Counted from the stretch's first letter, positions 36,201 through 44,697 are shown. The stretch is DNA of 64,000 nucleotides from Oceanobacillus manasiensis (GCF_000724085.1 NZ_CCDL010000003.1:574379-638378); one strand, 5' to 3'. Made by a program: numbers and translations. Notes: generated by a model not told the origin, from the letters alone.

Positions 36201-36326
36201 AAGTACACCATTATCTGCAATGGGATGATGTTCAGATTTATACATATCCCCCCAGAATAGGCGAACAATGGTTAAAGCTAATAGAAATAAGAGGATTATT
36301 AAGGGAATCCTAAACGTTTTTTTCAT
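33282..36326 (-). CDS. Hybrid sensor histidine kinase with two kinase modules
   Basis: 1014 residues. In order: an N-terminal anchor, an extracytoplasmic jelly-roll-like domain (about 40-190), seven membrane helices (about 205-400, 7TMR-DISM type), HisKA with NTSHELRNP (His near 440), HATPase with NLLHNSIKYTEKG and GGVGLGLTI, a receiver (ILIVDDE, phospho-Asp in LLITDVMMPYMSG, Lys in IAKPID), then a LytS-type HisKA (QAQIKPHFLFNTLNS) and a second HATPase (TLVENAINHG, GVGIFNTDRRL). Two complete kinase cores on either side of one receiver is uncommon. The ligand is unknown. Confidence 0.88.
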   Translation of the reverse strand: MKKTFRIPLIILLFLLALTIVRLFWGDMYKSEHHPIADNGVLDLRQGQLEDRLTIPLLGKWKFYPDVLLDKALLKTPDNGAYSTFPNGWNKIPHHSDYTVGTYHLKILLPKSSATVDYGIRMPIIQSASKLFIDGVEIGGSGNPSTKLSEYAPLKVPYTVSFRSEKDAVDMTIQVAHGKYPIRSSEVGVVKFGYAEAINKETAFSVISQIVVLAVLGVVAIFTAFLYFFGKRPKSLLYFFLLLIAAMFMILLDVDKFLLKLMPIPYEISVKLLFLVYTSIASFMLLFFKHLLPEFANKTLLNWFLAACMVYVGFIILAPVSYILKASFLLGIVLLTTTCFITVQFYKATKNQLEDVLYLLLSAAAITNNVIWAIIYSNTTIERFFYPVDLLITIFLFSAFWLKRFFRNVHRIERLSEELLEADKRKDAFLANTSHELRNPLHSMINIGHSLLHNKENKLNVQDRQDLALLVTVGKRMSSMINDLLDLGKIKEKKLSLKLKPVHLQAITAGVVDMLLYLVEDRPVRIKNNISRDARIVIADENRLIQILINLLHNSIKYTEKGTITISAEYLENKAVISVSDTGIGMRKDRIHSIFQPYEQGVEDNIDVRGGVGLGLTITNQLVKLHGGEMKVLSEVHKGSVFSFSLPLAKENVVQVEKSSASPTGRDEAAVTKSLEKRRAILHSETPKILIVDDETINLRVLKSLLASEQYEITTVLNGADALEKLQMDKFHLLITDVMMPYMSGYELTKKVRQQYTLSELPILLLVARNSPEDLYTGFSSGANDYIAKPIDPMELRSRVDVLVKLKTSITEHMRMEAAWLQAQIKPHFLFNTLNSILYLMEVDEVKMRYVLDHFIQFIQTSFAFKNTDSLVGLKEELTMVHSYIEIEKARFGDRVKVEWAVDQSINVKLPPLSIQTLVENAINHGILKKAIGGKIIVQVKKQDDGLTRISISDNGVGMHPEQQAHLANYQPTERTGVGIFNTDRRLRQLFGKGLDIKSELNVGTTISFTIPTG

Positions 36327-36522
36327 CTGTTAACTCCGTCTATATGAATTTATCGGTTTTGTGTAATATTAAATTGTGGTTATAATACTATAATAATAGC
36401 AAGAAGCAGAGAACATAGCTATACGGTTTTAGAGAGATGGGGAATAAATTATAAAATTACGCAATAAAGACTTCTAAAAATGACTAAGTTCTTTGGGTTA
36501 GTTTTCTATAAAAAAATTACAC

Positions 36523-36556
36523 TAAAAAAGCAAGCCAGCATCTGGCTTGCTTTTAT
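36523..36556. terminator. Terminator after yabR
   Basis: AAAAGCAAGCCAG pairs with CTGGCTTGCTTTT around a three-base loop. On the minus strand it is followed by TTTAGTG and serves yabR. Confidence 0.82.
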
Positions 36557-36573
36557 CTATGTCATGAAGTATA

Positions 36574-37005
36574 TTATCCGCGTCTTCCGCCTCTTCCACC
36601 GCGCTTCGTGTCAGTGTTACGCTTGAGCGTAGATAAATTTTCTTCACTTGATTTTAGGAATTTAGCCATCTTATCTTCAAAGCTTTCCTTAGGCTTAAAT
36701 CCACCGCCCTTTGAACGGAAGTCTTTAGAATTCCGATCTCTGCTCTGACGAATTGGTCGCTGACCTTCTGGCTTATCAACAGCTTTTTTAATAGATAATG
36801 CTACTTTACCTTCTTTTTCACTAATGATTTTTACTTCGACTTCATCGCCAACAGTTAAATGATCATTCACATCTTTTACATAGCTGTCTGCTACTTCGCT
36901 AATGTGTACAAGGCCGGTTTTTCCACCAGGCAATTCAACAAATGCTCCAAAATTAGTGATACCTGTTACTTTTCCTTTGACTTTACTGCCTATTTCAATT
37001 GACAA
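36574..37005 (-). CDS. yabR: S1 RNA-binding domain protein YabR
   Basis: 143 residues. The N-terminal 75 residues form an S1 domain (IEIGSKVKGKVTGITNFGAF, LVHISEVADSYVKD). The C-terminal tail is basic and ends in RGGRGGRR, an RGG-like RNA-binding stretch. It matches Bacillus YabR more closely than YugI. It is likely associated with ribosomes or RNA. The start is supported by GGGGGAAC upstream. Confidence 0.87.
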   Translation of the reverse strand: MSIEIGSKVKGKVTGITNFGAFVELPGGKTGLVHISEVADSYVKDVNDHLTVGDEVEVKIISEKEGKVALSIKKAVDKPEGQRPIRQSRDRNSKDFRSKGGGFKPKESFEDKMAKFLKSSEENLSTLKRNTDTKRGGRGGRRG

Positions 37006-37097
37006 AAAAGTTCCCCCTAATGATTTTTAAAAGCAACTTATTATAACAAATATCTACGTTTATATCAAATTAGGCTTGTAAAAAGGTGAATACTACC

Positions 37098-37126
37098 TTG
37101 CATTAATTAGTAGTACGTTGTATAGT
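37098..37126 (+). promoter_or_regulatory. Promoter of the PadR/DUF1700/DUF4097 operon
   Basis: TTGCAT, 17-base spacer, TATAGT. It lies 58 bases upstream of the PadR GTG, the right place for autoregulation. Confidence 0.65.
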
Positions 37127-37183
37127 AATTATATAAAGGTACTGTTTATTGAACAGTAGTAATGAAAGAGGTGTGATTAGGAC

Positions 37184-37507
37184 GTGAATATACAGTTTAA
37201 AAAAGGTGCCCTAGAGCTATGCGTGCTTGCCTTATTGGATAAGCAAGACAGATATGGTTATGAATTAGTACAGAAAATTTCTGACAACATTGCAATCTCA
37301 GAGGGTTCTGTTTATCCCCTCCTACGTAGACTTACAAAGGAAGCCTATTTTACGACCTATTTACAGGAATCCAAAGAAGGGCCTTCTCGAAAATACTACC
37401 ATTTAACTGATCAGGGTAGAAAATATTTACATCAGTTAAATGCCGAGTGGAACGAGTTTACTGAAGGTGTAAATGAATTATTAAAGGAGGTTGTGATTGA
37501 TGAATAA
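37184..37507 (+). CDS. PadR family transcriptional regulator
   Basis: 107 residues. The winged-helix pattern [26 protein letters not shown] followed by [11 protein letters not shown] is diagnostic of PadR. Short PadR proteins with a DUF1700 gene downstream usually repress their own operon and respond to envelope stress. GTG 37184 has AGAGGTG about ten bases upstream. Its stop overlaps the next start. Confidence 0.92.
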   Translation: MNIQFKKGALELCVLALLDKQDRYGYELVQKISDNIAISEGSVYPLLRRLTKEAYFTTYLQESKEGPSRKYYHLTDQGRKYLHQLNAEWNEFTEGVNELLKEVVIDE

Positions 37508-38060
37508 GACGATTTTTATCAAAAAACTCGAAAAGGCATTAGAAAAGTTACCACCTGAAGAACAGCAGGATGTACTAGAAGACTTTCGAGAACATTTTCA
37601 TGCAGGGTTACAGGAAGGGAAAGAGGAAGAAGAAATTGCTAATGCGCTGGGATCACCTAATCAAATTGCCAAGGAAATAATAGCTACGTATTATTTGGAT
37701 AGGGTAGAAGAAAAATCAAATGTCGGCAATATTTTTAGAGCAGTGTGGGCTGTGATTGGATTAGGTTTCTTTAATTTAATCATTGTGCTTGGTCCGTTTA
37801 TAGCTTTGTTAGGTTGTATTGTAGGAGGTTGGGCAGTAGGTATCGCATTTGTTTGTTCACCTATATTGTTACTTCTAGATTTCATGTTCTATCCCGACAG
37901 TTTCCGATTGTTTGATTTATTTGCTTCTATTGCGTTAACTGGTTTGGGCATATTTATTACAATAGCAATGTTTTATGTAACACGATTTATTGCCAAAGTA
38001 TTCGTCCGCTATTTATCTTATAATGCCAAACTAGTGAAAGGTGGTTTAAAACATGCGTAA
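37500..38060 (+). CDS. DUF1700 (HAAS domain) membrane protein
   Basis: 186 residues. An N-terminal HAAS signalling helix bundle ([28 protein letters not shown] in outline, residues 4-60) is followed by four membrane helices (about 80-180). ATG 37500 has AAGGAGG nine bases upstream. It overlaps PadR at its 5' end and the DUF4097 gene at its 3' end. In this operon type it is thought to link the membrane to the PadR regulator, which is inference. Confidence 0.88.
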   Translation: MNKTIFIKKLEKALEKLPPEEQQDVLEDFREHFHAGLQEGKEEEEIANALGSPNQIAKEIIATYYLDRVEEKSNVGNIFRAVWAVIGLGFFNLIIVLGPFIALLGCIVGGWAVGIAFVCSPILLLLDFMFYPDSFRLFDLFASIALTGLGIFITIAMFYVTRFIAKVFVRYLSYNAKLVKGGLKHA

Positions 38061-38853
38061 TCTAAAAAAGCTTTCTATTTTAGCTATTATCCTGTTAGTG
38101 GTTGGTGTGACTGGAGGTGTTATCACCTTTGCTTCAAGTGACCGTTCTGACATATTTGAATCGGAGGTATTCCCTGAAGATGGGGTAGAGAAGGTAGACA
38201 TTCAGTTGAATAACCAAAAAATGAACATAAAGCCAAGTCAGTCTTCAGAGGTCATTGTGGAACTTGAAGGAAAAGGTAATAGACCGGATAAGAATCGTTT
38301 ACATGCTGAAATGCAAGGTGATAAGCTAATCATTGAAACGAAAGCACATGATGAGAAATTGTTTCGGTTTTTTGATTGGGGAGACAGGTTGACTTTAACG
38401 GTCTATTTGCCAGATAAAGAGTTTGCCTCTATTCAATTGGATGTTGACAATGGAAGTATAAACGCTGAACAAATTAATTCAACGGATATTGTAGCAGAGA
38501 CAAATAATGGGAAGATTATGATGGAGAACATTCTATCAGAAAGAGTGAATGTTGAATCAAATAACGGGAAAATAACCCTCCATAACGTGGAGGGGGAGTT
38601 GAACGGTAAAACCAATAATGGTGCTATCTCGCTTGTGACGGAGAGTTTGGATCGCTCTATCCAACTAGGTTCTGATAACGGAAAGATCAAAATTGAAACA
38701 AATGAGGAACCAACAAATGTAACGTTTGATGTTCGGGTAGACAATGGGAAAATTGATATTTTTGGTAATTCTGATTGGGATACGGTCGTAGGTGATGGAG
38801 AAAACCGTGTAAAATTAACAACACACAACGGGAGTATTACGGTATCCCATTAG
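38053..38853 (+). CDS. DUF4097 beta-strand repeat protein, membrane anchored
   Basis: 266 residues. One N-terminal membrane helix (about 5-25) is followed by an extracytoplasmic parallel beta-solenoid made of repeats with the theme NGKI (VDNGSI, TNNGKI, SNNGKI, TNNGAI, SDNGKI, VDNGKI, THNGSI). This is DUF4097, also seen in LiaG-type proteins. It overlaps the DUF1700 gene by eight bases. A role in sensing cell-envelope stress is suggested by family context. Confidence 0.9.
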   Translation: MRNLKKLSILAIILLVVGVTGGVITFASSDRSDIFESEVFPEDGVEKVDIQLNNQKMNIKPSQSSEVIVELEGKGNRPDKNRLHAEMQGDKLIIETKAHDEKLFRFFDWGDRLTLTVYLPDKEFASIQLDVDNGSINAEQINSTDIVAETNNGKIMMENILSERVNVESNNGKITLHNVEGELNGKTNNGAISLVTESLDRSIQLGSDNGKIKIETNEEPTNVTFDVRVDNGKIDIFGNSDWDTVVGDGENRVKLTTHNGSITVSH

Positions 38854-38873
38854 TATTTAATAGGCGACTAAAT

Positions 38874-38898
38874 GTTTAATCATCTTCTATACCGGTAA
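38874..38898 (+). promoter_or_regulatory. Sigma-B-like promoter of csbD
   Basis: GTTTAA, 13-base spacer, CGGTAA, against the Bacillus consensus GTTTAA-N12-15-GGGTAT. CsbD is a classical sigma-B gene, which supports the call. Confidence 0.6.
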
Positions 38899-38924
38899 TA
38901 TCCCTTATAAGGAGCGTGATAGAG

Positions 38925-39110
38925 ATGAGTAAAAACGGAGCTTCAGATAAAGTTAAAGGAGCAATTAGTAAAGCTAAAGGCGAAACGAAGGATCAAGTAG
39001 GTAATTTGACAGACAATAATAAAATGCAAGCAGAAGGAAAAAAAGATAAAGCAAAAGGTGAATTTCAAGACACTGCTGGTGAAGCAAAGCAAAATAGTTT
39101 AAACCGTTAA
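38925..39110 (+). CDS. csbD: CsbD family stress protein
   Basis: 61 residues, very hydrophilic, without aromatic residues except one Phe. It shows the CsbD pattern of DKVKGAISKAKGETKDQVG followed by KDKAKGEFQDTAGEAK. Such proteins accumulate under general stress. ATG 38925 has AAGGAG nine bases upstream; the GTG at 38916 overlaps that site. A sigma-B-like promoter lies upstream. Confidence 0.9.
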   Translation: MSKNGASDKVKGAISKAKGETKDQVGNLTDNNKMQAEGKKDKAKGEFQDTAGEAKQNSLNR

Positions 39111-39117
39111 TTAAGAT

Positions 39118-39155
39118 AGATAAAAAGCGAGGCCAATGAGGCTTCGCTTTTTATC
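39118..39155 (+). terminator. Terminator after csbD
   Basis: GATAAAAAGCGA pairs with TCGCTTTTTATC, with an inner GGCC/GGCT-like region. The descending arm supplies the T-run. Confidence 0.82.
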
Positions 39156-39299
39156 ATATTGGAAAGCTTTTTAACATTAACTTATACTCACTCTTTAGGT
39201 AATCAATATTGCTACAATTAAGAGGTATATTCCTGTGCATTTTATTAGTATTATATAAATAGGAAATAAAGAGAAATATAGAAGATGAGGGATCTTCAT

Positions 39300-41669
39300 A
39301 TGAGAGAGGGAATACGTATCATATCTGAGGAAAATAATATGGCATACAAAGTGCAAGAGAAAAAAGCTACAGCATATTTTAAACATCTAAGTACACATCT
39401 GGAAGAAAAGACATACCTTCCATTATTAAAAAATGACTTTGATATATGGAAGCGAAAGCATCTAAAAAGATTTTCCGTTGTCACCGATAATATGAATGGG
39501 AAGAAAAGCACTCATTCTCATTATCCTCATTACATTCATTGGCTTGATAAAAGAGGAAAACTTTTTGATTACTTAAATAGAAGCATTTCTTACATATATA
39601 TGCGAGACATTGGGAGATCCTTGGATGATGAAAAAACGAAGGATAAAGTTCGTCGCTCGGTTGAAAGCATGCGACAGAAGCTGTTAAGTCAAGAAAGCGG
39701 CAAAAGTACGTTTAGTATGACTGAAATTTACCGATGGGCTCAAAAAGAGAATGTAGAATCAAGTATTATTTGGGTATTAGATAAATTACATGAGATTACA
39801 ACGACCATACCTGTTGAACTGGACCCAACTGAAACTAAAAGGAAGTTAATCAAAATTATTGGTGGTGTGGTAATTCAAGAGCTGGACGAAATGGAGGAAA
39901 GTCTCTCGCCAGCCTTACGTGCTAATCGACTAGACCAAGCGATCCGGCTCGGCTATGCTTATGGACTCACATACCCATTTATAGATGATATTTTAGATTC
40001 GCAGTTACTCTCGACTGAGGAAAAGGAAGACTACGCAGCCATAATACGTACGACGCTTCAGACGGGGGTGGTACCAGAATTGTTTGGATGGATTAAACAC
40101 TATCCATTTATGAGATTCGTTCATTCCGAATTAAAAGAAGCCTTTGAATATATAAAAACACAACACTCAAGAAAAGGATGGGAAAGCTTTCTGGAACAGT
40201 CGTTAGTTTTCTTTCATTCACAGGAAATAGACCGAGAAAAGGATTTAGCTGTTGAAACATACACTAATAGTGATTTGTATGTGCCGATCATTCTTAAATC
40301 AGCGTCTTCTCGTTTGATTGTGCGCTCATTAATAAAAGCAAACGAAGACCAGCAAATAAATGAACAAACATTTTATTATGGTATTTATAATCAATTGTCA
40401 GATGATTTTGCTGATATGTTTTCAGACATGGAAGAGGGGGCTGTCACTCCCTATACATACTATTTAAAACATCATAATCTTCGTCATGACTTGATAAACC
40501 CATTTGAAATGTATTGGACAGTCGTTTCATATTTGATACACACTGTTTATAAATCAGATGCTAACACGAGAGAAGTTATACTCTCCCGAGCAATCAATGG
40601 ATTAAAGCGATTTAAGAAGAAGTGGGGGGAGGAAAAATATGAACAACTAATGGAGCTTTTTAGTATTGATCCTCAATTAAATCGTGTAATTCAACGTATA
40701 GTCAGCAAAGCAACAGATGTAGAGTTTTTTGATAAGTTTTTACGTGATCATATGATCGACGACTTAAAAAACCAAAAGAAAGAAAAGGAAGCATTCATTG
40801 ATTCAGTAAGAAAGATACGTGCAACGATTAACAGTATGTTACCAGTCACACAATCTAAATCAAATTCCTTTTTTGATGATCTCATTACAGAGGCAGCGAA
40901 TTATAGCCTGGAAAGTGGAGGCAAAAGACTCCGTCCTGTGATGACATGGGTAATGGCAGTGGAAGAGTATAATATGGAACCTGCTTCAATTGAGCCACTA
41001 TTAAAGTCACTTGAGTATATGCATACCGCTTCGCTGATTTATGATGATTTGCCAGCACAAGATAATGCTTCTCTACGCAGGGGCCGTCCCACTCTTCATG
41101 AAGTGTATAACACAGCAAATGCTGAGTTAACAGGAATTTTCCTAACCCAACAAGCCGTTGCCAACCAAGCATCACTTGCTGGATTTGATCAAACTGCAAT
41201 TCTTCACCTTATTTACTACTCTTCTACCGTTGCTACAGAAATGTGTAAGGGGCAGGCGATAGATCTTAGTTCTAGAGGGAAAACACTGACAATTGATGAA
41301 CTGACAGAAATGTGTTTTTATAAGACTGGAATTGGCTTTGAGGCCTCGTTAATCATGCCGGCTATACTTGCTGGTAAAGATGATATCTACAAAGAAAAAT
41401 TGAAGCTTTTCGCAAAGCATGCCGGCATAGCCTTTCAGATTAAAGACGACATTTTAGATGTAGAAGGTGAGAGTACACAAACAGGCAAAAACACAAGGCA
41501 AGACTTGGAAAACCATAGTGCTACATTTGTCTCTGTTCTTGGGCTTAATGGAGCCAAAAAACTAATGTGGGATCATTACTGTAATGCAGCGGAAGCATTG
41601 CAGGTTATTAAGCAAAACAGTAATTTTTTGAAGCACCTATTAGACTATGTAATTAACCGAGAAAATTAG
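39300..41669 (+). CDS. Fusion of a class I terpenoid-fold half and a prenyl diphosphate synthase
   Basis: 789 residues. The C-terminal half (about 520-785) is a complete trans-prenyltransferase: GGKRLRP, first aspartate-rich motif YDDLPAQD (about 581-588), KTG, and second motif FQIKDDILD (about 712-720), as in IspA-type synthases. The N-terminal half (about 1-490) is all-helical and has its own DDILD (about 229-233) and a later SDDFADMFSDMEEG (about 367-380) that resembles an NSE/DTE motif. This order suggests a terpene synthase fused to its substrate synthase. ATG 39300 has GAGGG upstream; ATG 39339 is an alternative. Confidence 0.82.
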   Translation: MREGIRIISEENNMAYKVQEKKATAYFKHLSTHLEEKTYLPLLKNDFDIWKRKHLKRFSVVTDNMNGKKSTHSHYPHYIHWLDKRGKLFDYLNRSISYIYMRDIGRSLDDEKTKDKVRRSVESMRQKLLSQESGKSTFSMTEIYRWAQKENVESSIIWVLDKLHEITTTIPVELDPTETKRKLIKIIGGVVIQELDEMEESLSPALRANRLDQAIRLGYAYGLTYPFIDDILDSQLLSTEEKEDYAAIIRTTLQTGVVPELFGWIKHYPFMRFVHSELKEAFEYIKTQHSRKGWESFLEQSLVFFHSQEIDREKDLAVETYTNSDLYVPIILKSASSRLIVRSLIKANEDQQINEQTFYYGIYNQLSDDFADMFSDMEEGAVTPYTYYLKHHNLRHDLINPFEMYWTVVSYLIHTVYKSDANTREVILSRAINGLKRFKKKWGEEKYEQLMELFSIDPQLNRVIQRIVSKATDVEFFDKFLRDHMIDDLKNQKKEKEAFIDSVRKIRATINSMLPVTQSKSNSFFDDLITEAANYSLESGGKRLRPVMTWVMAVEEYNMEPASIEPLLKSLEYMHTASLIYDDLPAQDNASLRRGRPTLHEVYNTANAELTGIFLTQQAVANQASLAGFDQTAILHLIYYSSTVATEMCKGQAIDLSSRGKTLTIDELTEMCFYKTGIGFEASLIMPAILAGKDDIYKEKLKLFAKHAGIAFQIKDDILDVEGESTQTGKNTRQDLENHSATFVSVLGLNGAKKLMWDHYCNAAEALQVIKQNSNFLKHLLDYVINREN

Positions 41670-41675
41670 TGAAGT

Positions 41676-41710
41676 AGGATTTCTCCAGAAGATTGGAGGA
41701 GTCCTTTTTT
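41676..41710 (+). terminator. Terminator after the prenyl synthase fusion gene
   Basis: AGGA and CTCC pair with GGAG and TCCT across small internal loops, followed by TTTTTT. Confidence 0.7.
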
Positions 41711-41826
41711 ATGTTGAATGTGAAATTAAAAACGTGGCTTAGTCTCGTAATTTCACGGTACTATACATTGCTTTGATTTCTACAGATTAAGCGGTAAACC
41801 ATACGTAAAAATTTTACGACTAAATG

Positions 41827-41847
41827 ATTAATTGTAAGACAATTAAT
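41827..41847. promoter_or_regulatory. Operator candidate upstream of the YeeE/YedE gene
   Basis: ATTAATTGT-AAG-ACAATTAAT is a perfect dyad with nine-base arms. It ends four bases before the -35 hexamer. Confidence 0.5.
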
Positions 41848-41851
41848 TTCA

Positions 41852-41880
41852 TTGACATAATATTATTCAACACGTATTAT
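41852..41880 (+). promoter_or_regulatory. Sigma-A promoter of the YeeE/YedE gene
   Basis: TTGACA, 17-base spacer, TATTAT. It starts 80 bases before the ATG. Confidence 0.8.
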
Positions 41881-41931
41881 AATAAAATATTCATTAATCC
41901 CGACTAAATAAATCGGAAAAGGGTGTATTAA

Positions 41932-43182
41932 ATGTCAACATATGTTCAACCAGTAAATGAAGTGAAGGATCCTATAAAAAAAGAAGATTCTAATTTAAAT
42001 AAGCCACAAACACCACAAATCATAGGTGGGCTGGTTGTTAGTGCAATTCTATTAGTCTATTTATTAATTAGCCAGGAAACCGTACAGCCGTTACTACTTG
42101 TCATTGGTATCTTGCTTGGCTATACATTATTTCATGCGCGTTTTGGTTTTACCTCTGCATTCCGCAGACTCGCATCTGTTGGAAACGGCCAGGCCTTACG
42201 TGCACATATGCTTATGCTGGCAATAGCTGTTTCCTTGTTTGCTCCTATTCTAGCCTTCGGACTTTCTTTCTTTGGCGGAGAAGTATCTGGCTATGTGTCT
42301 CCAGTAGGTATTAGTTTACTTGTTGGTGCCTTTTTGTTTGGTATCGGCATGCAGCTTGGTGGCGGATGTGCCTCAGGAACCTTGTATGCTGTAGGGGGCG
42401 GAAGATCGGTTATGTTTGTTACATTACTGTTCTTTATTGTCGGTTCCACGGTTGGAGCATATCACCTTCCGTTCTGGACAGAGGAGCTACCATCTTTTGA
42501 GCCAGTGTCCTTGGCAACTTCCACTGGATTGGGGTATGGTGGTGCATGGGCAGTATCCATTCTACTCTTTGGTGTAATTGCTTGGATTACACTAGTAATT
42601 GAAAGAAGAAGGAAGGCTCCCAAAATGGCTCCCCTACCTTCAACAAATGGTTGGAAAAGAATATTTAGAGGCTCCTGGCCATTATTTGCTGCAGCTATAG
42701 TTCTTGCAGTTCTTAATGCTCTAACCCTTATGACACGTGGTACTCCATGGGGAGTTACCTCAGCGTTTGCGCTATGGGGTTCGAAAGTTGCCCAGTTTTT
42801 TGGTGTTGATGTTGCAAGCTGGGGATATTGGCAAGGTAATGTAGAAGCTTTAAATGCATCGATCTTTACAGATTCTACTACCGTACTTAACTTAGGCGTT
42901 ATTTTAGGTGCTTTTTTGGCATCAGCAGCTGGGGGATTATTTAAATTCTCTAAAATGAACTTAAAAAATGTCGCGGCAGCAATTATCGGTGGTCTGCTGA
43001 TGGGATATGGTGCACGTCTTGCTTTTGGATGTAATATTGGAGCATATTTCGGCGGAATTGCTTCCTTTAGTCTACATGGTTACATTTGGGGAATTCTAGC
43101 TCTTGGAGGAACATTTGTAGCATTGTATTTACGTCCATTATTTGGACTCTCTGTTCCCAAGTCAAAAGATTCTTTCTGTTAG
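41932..43182 (+). CDS. YeeE/YedE family (thiosulfate/sulfur-compound) transporter
   Basis: 416 residues with about ten membrane helices. The two family repeats carry the conserved cysteines in MQLGGGCASGTLYAVGGG and LAFGCNIGAYFGG. Structurally known relatives (TsuA) take up thiosulfate through a cysteine relay. The 30-residue N-terminus is polar. ATG 41932 follows AAGGGTG. A strong promoter and a dyad upstream suggest regulated expression, plausibly by sulfur status. Confidence 0.9.
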   Translation: MSTYVQPVNEVKDPIKKEDSNLNKPQTPQIIGGLVVSAILLVYLLISQETVQPLLLVIGILLGYTLFHARFGFTSAFRRLASVGNGQALRAHMLMLAIAVSLFAPILAFGLSFFGGEVSGYVSPVGISLLVGAFLFGIGMQLGGGCASGTLYAVGGGRSVMFVTLLFFIVGSTVGAYHLPFWTEELPSFEPVSLATSTGLGYGGAWAVSILLFGVIAWITLVIERRRKAPKMAPLPSTNGWKRIFRGSWPLFAAAIVLAVLNALTLMTRGTPWGVTSAFALWGSKVAQFFGVDVASWGYWQGNVEALNASIFTDSTTVLNLGVILGAFLASAAGGLFKFSKMNLKNVAAAIIGGLLMGYGARLAFGCNIGAYFGGIASFSLHGYIWGILALGGTFVALYLRPLFGLSVPKSKDSFC

Positions 43183-43210
43183 TTTTAGGAGTGAAATAAG
43201 ATTATAAAAC

Positions 43211-43246
43211 AAGCACCATGCCTAGTAGTGATTAGGCATGGTGCTT
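43211..43246. terminator. Bidirectional terminator
   Basis: Fourteen-base perfect stem (AAGCACCATGCCTA with TAGGCATGGTGCTT) around eight bases, between the convergent transporter and yjzC genes. Confidence 0.87.
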
Positions 43247-43262
43247 ATTTACGTTTTAATCA

Positions 43263-43436
43263 TTATTTTTCCCTAGTCCACACTCTGTTTTGATTCATAG
43301 TTTCTGGAAACTTTTCGCCTGCTTTTAATTCTATAAATTGAGGATCATTAACATTACTTCCTGTTTCCCCAATTTCACGGTAGATACCATTGTTTGGTAC
43401 CTTTTGTCCTGAACGGAAATGGCTGTATTCACCCAT
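43263..43436 (-). CDS. yjzC: YjzC family small protein
   Basis: 57 residues, soluble. It starts MGEYSHFRSGQKVPNNGIY, then EIGETGSNVNDPQFIELKAG and EKFPE, the pattern of Bacillus YjzC. AAGGAGG precedes the ATG by eight bases. The function is unknown. Confidence 0.82.
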   Translation of the reverse strand: MGEYSHFRSGQKVPNNGIYREIGETGSNVNDPQFIELKAGEKFPETMNQNRVWTREK

Positions 43437-43497
43437 AAAAATGCCTCCTTGTTAACGGTTTTTCTTAGTATATCAAGTTATACAGTCATCATACATT

Positions 43498-43640
43498 TAT
43501 CCTGGACAATCGTCCGTAAGACTCCTACTTAAAAACAAGAAGTTAAACAGTGATGTTTAAGTGGAAGTATACAGAAGCTAAAACCCCGATTCGTTAAACT
43601 AACAATTAGTGGGGGAAGAACGAAAAAGTTTCAATTTATA
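43498..43640 (+). repeat. Structured intergenic repeat, copy 2 (3' arm deleted)
   Basis: It aligns with copy 1 along its length. The core stem is ACTCCTACTTAAA with TTTAAGTGGAAGT; a C-G pair in copy 1 is U-A here. The 3' hairpin has lost its descending arm (the 12 bases CCCCACTAATTG plus two). It lies in the 419-base gap 43437-43855, whose remaining part shows no gene, only the promoter region of the methyltransferase gene. Confidence 0.72.
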
Positions 43641-43855
43641 TAAAGTTTTAAAGCAATTTTAACGGGTAAGAGCAAATATTATTTTTTTAAATTACAAGTG
43701 GTAAGCGGGTGTCTGAAGAAGATGAATCATATTATCCCCCTGCTATCTAACATCCCGGAAAAAACGATAAGCAACTGTTATCAAGAATGATGACTAATAA
43801 GTATTATAATTATACAGGTGAAATTGGTAAAATAAAGTAGGGAGGAGGAAAGCTG

Positions 43856-44635
43856 ATGGCCAATCATTTTCATCATGAGCGAAATAAAAATAGTTACACA
43901 ACAAGGGTAGCAGACGAACAATGGACCACATTAATAAAAGAATTATTAAATGGGCAATTGATTCAGCGGGCAGCTGATATTGGTTGTGGGGGAGGCATTT
44001 ATAGCAAAGCTCTGTGTAATCTTGGTGTACCAAAAGTGGTTGGAGTGGATTATTCTAAACCAATGTTGGCGGCTGCCAGTGAAAATTGTCGCAACTACCC
44101 ACAGATTCAATTTATACATGGGGATGCCAATGCACTTAACATAGCTTCTAATAAGATGGACTTGGTGATTGAAAGGGCATTAATTCACCACCTATCTGAA
44201 TTGAAGAGCTGTTTTACTGAAGTAAATAGAGTGTTGAAAAAAGGCGGAGTGTTAATTATTCAGGACCGTACGATGGAAGACATCTATAAAATAGGAGATG
44301 AAGAACATATAAGAGGATGGTTTTTTACGTGCTTCCCTCAACTTAAGGAGATAGAAAATGCTAGACGCTTTGCATCAAATGAAGTGAGAACCACCATTGA
44401 GGAAACTGGTTTCAAAATTGTTGAGGAGAGAAAGCTTTTGGAGACTAGGCGAGTTTATAAAACGAAAGAAGCATTGGAGGAGGATTTAAGACAGCGTACG
44501 GGTCGTTCTATTCTCTATGAACTTTCTGATTCGCAGCTTCAACTGTTAGTAGAGTATATTAGCAGACGTTTACCTATGGATAAAGAGATAAGGGAAAAGG
44601 ATTATTGGACAGTGTGGAAAGCGGTAAAAGTCTGA
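43856..44635 (+). CDS. Class I SAM-dependent methyltransferase
   Basis: 259 residues. Motif I is AADIGCGGGIYSKAL, motif II VVGVDYSKPML, followed by GDANAL and RALIHHL, and a post-core VLKKGGVLIIQDRT, as in the UbiE/Methyltransf_11 group. The C-terminal 60 residues are helical. GGAGGAGG precedes ATG 43856. The acceptor is unknown, and neighbours do not identify it. Confidence 0.88.
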   Translation: MANHFHHERNKNSYTTRVADEQWTTLIKELLNGQLIQRAADIGCGGGIYSKALCNLGVPKVVGVDYSKPMLAAASENCRNYPQIQFIHGDANALNIASNKMDLVIERALIHHLSELKSCFTEVNRVLKKGGVLIIQDRTMEDIYKIGDEEHIRGWFFTCFPQLKEIENARRFASNEVRTTIEETGFKIVEERKLLETRRVYKTKEALEEDLRQRTGRSILYELSDSQLQLLVEYISRRLPMDKEIREKDYWTVWKAVKV

Positions 44636-44697
44636 ACGAAACTAGGCTATGTTATTATGTAACTAAACTCACTCTAAGTGAGTTTAGAGGAAATCAG

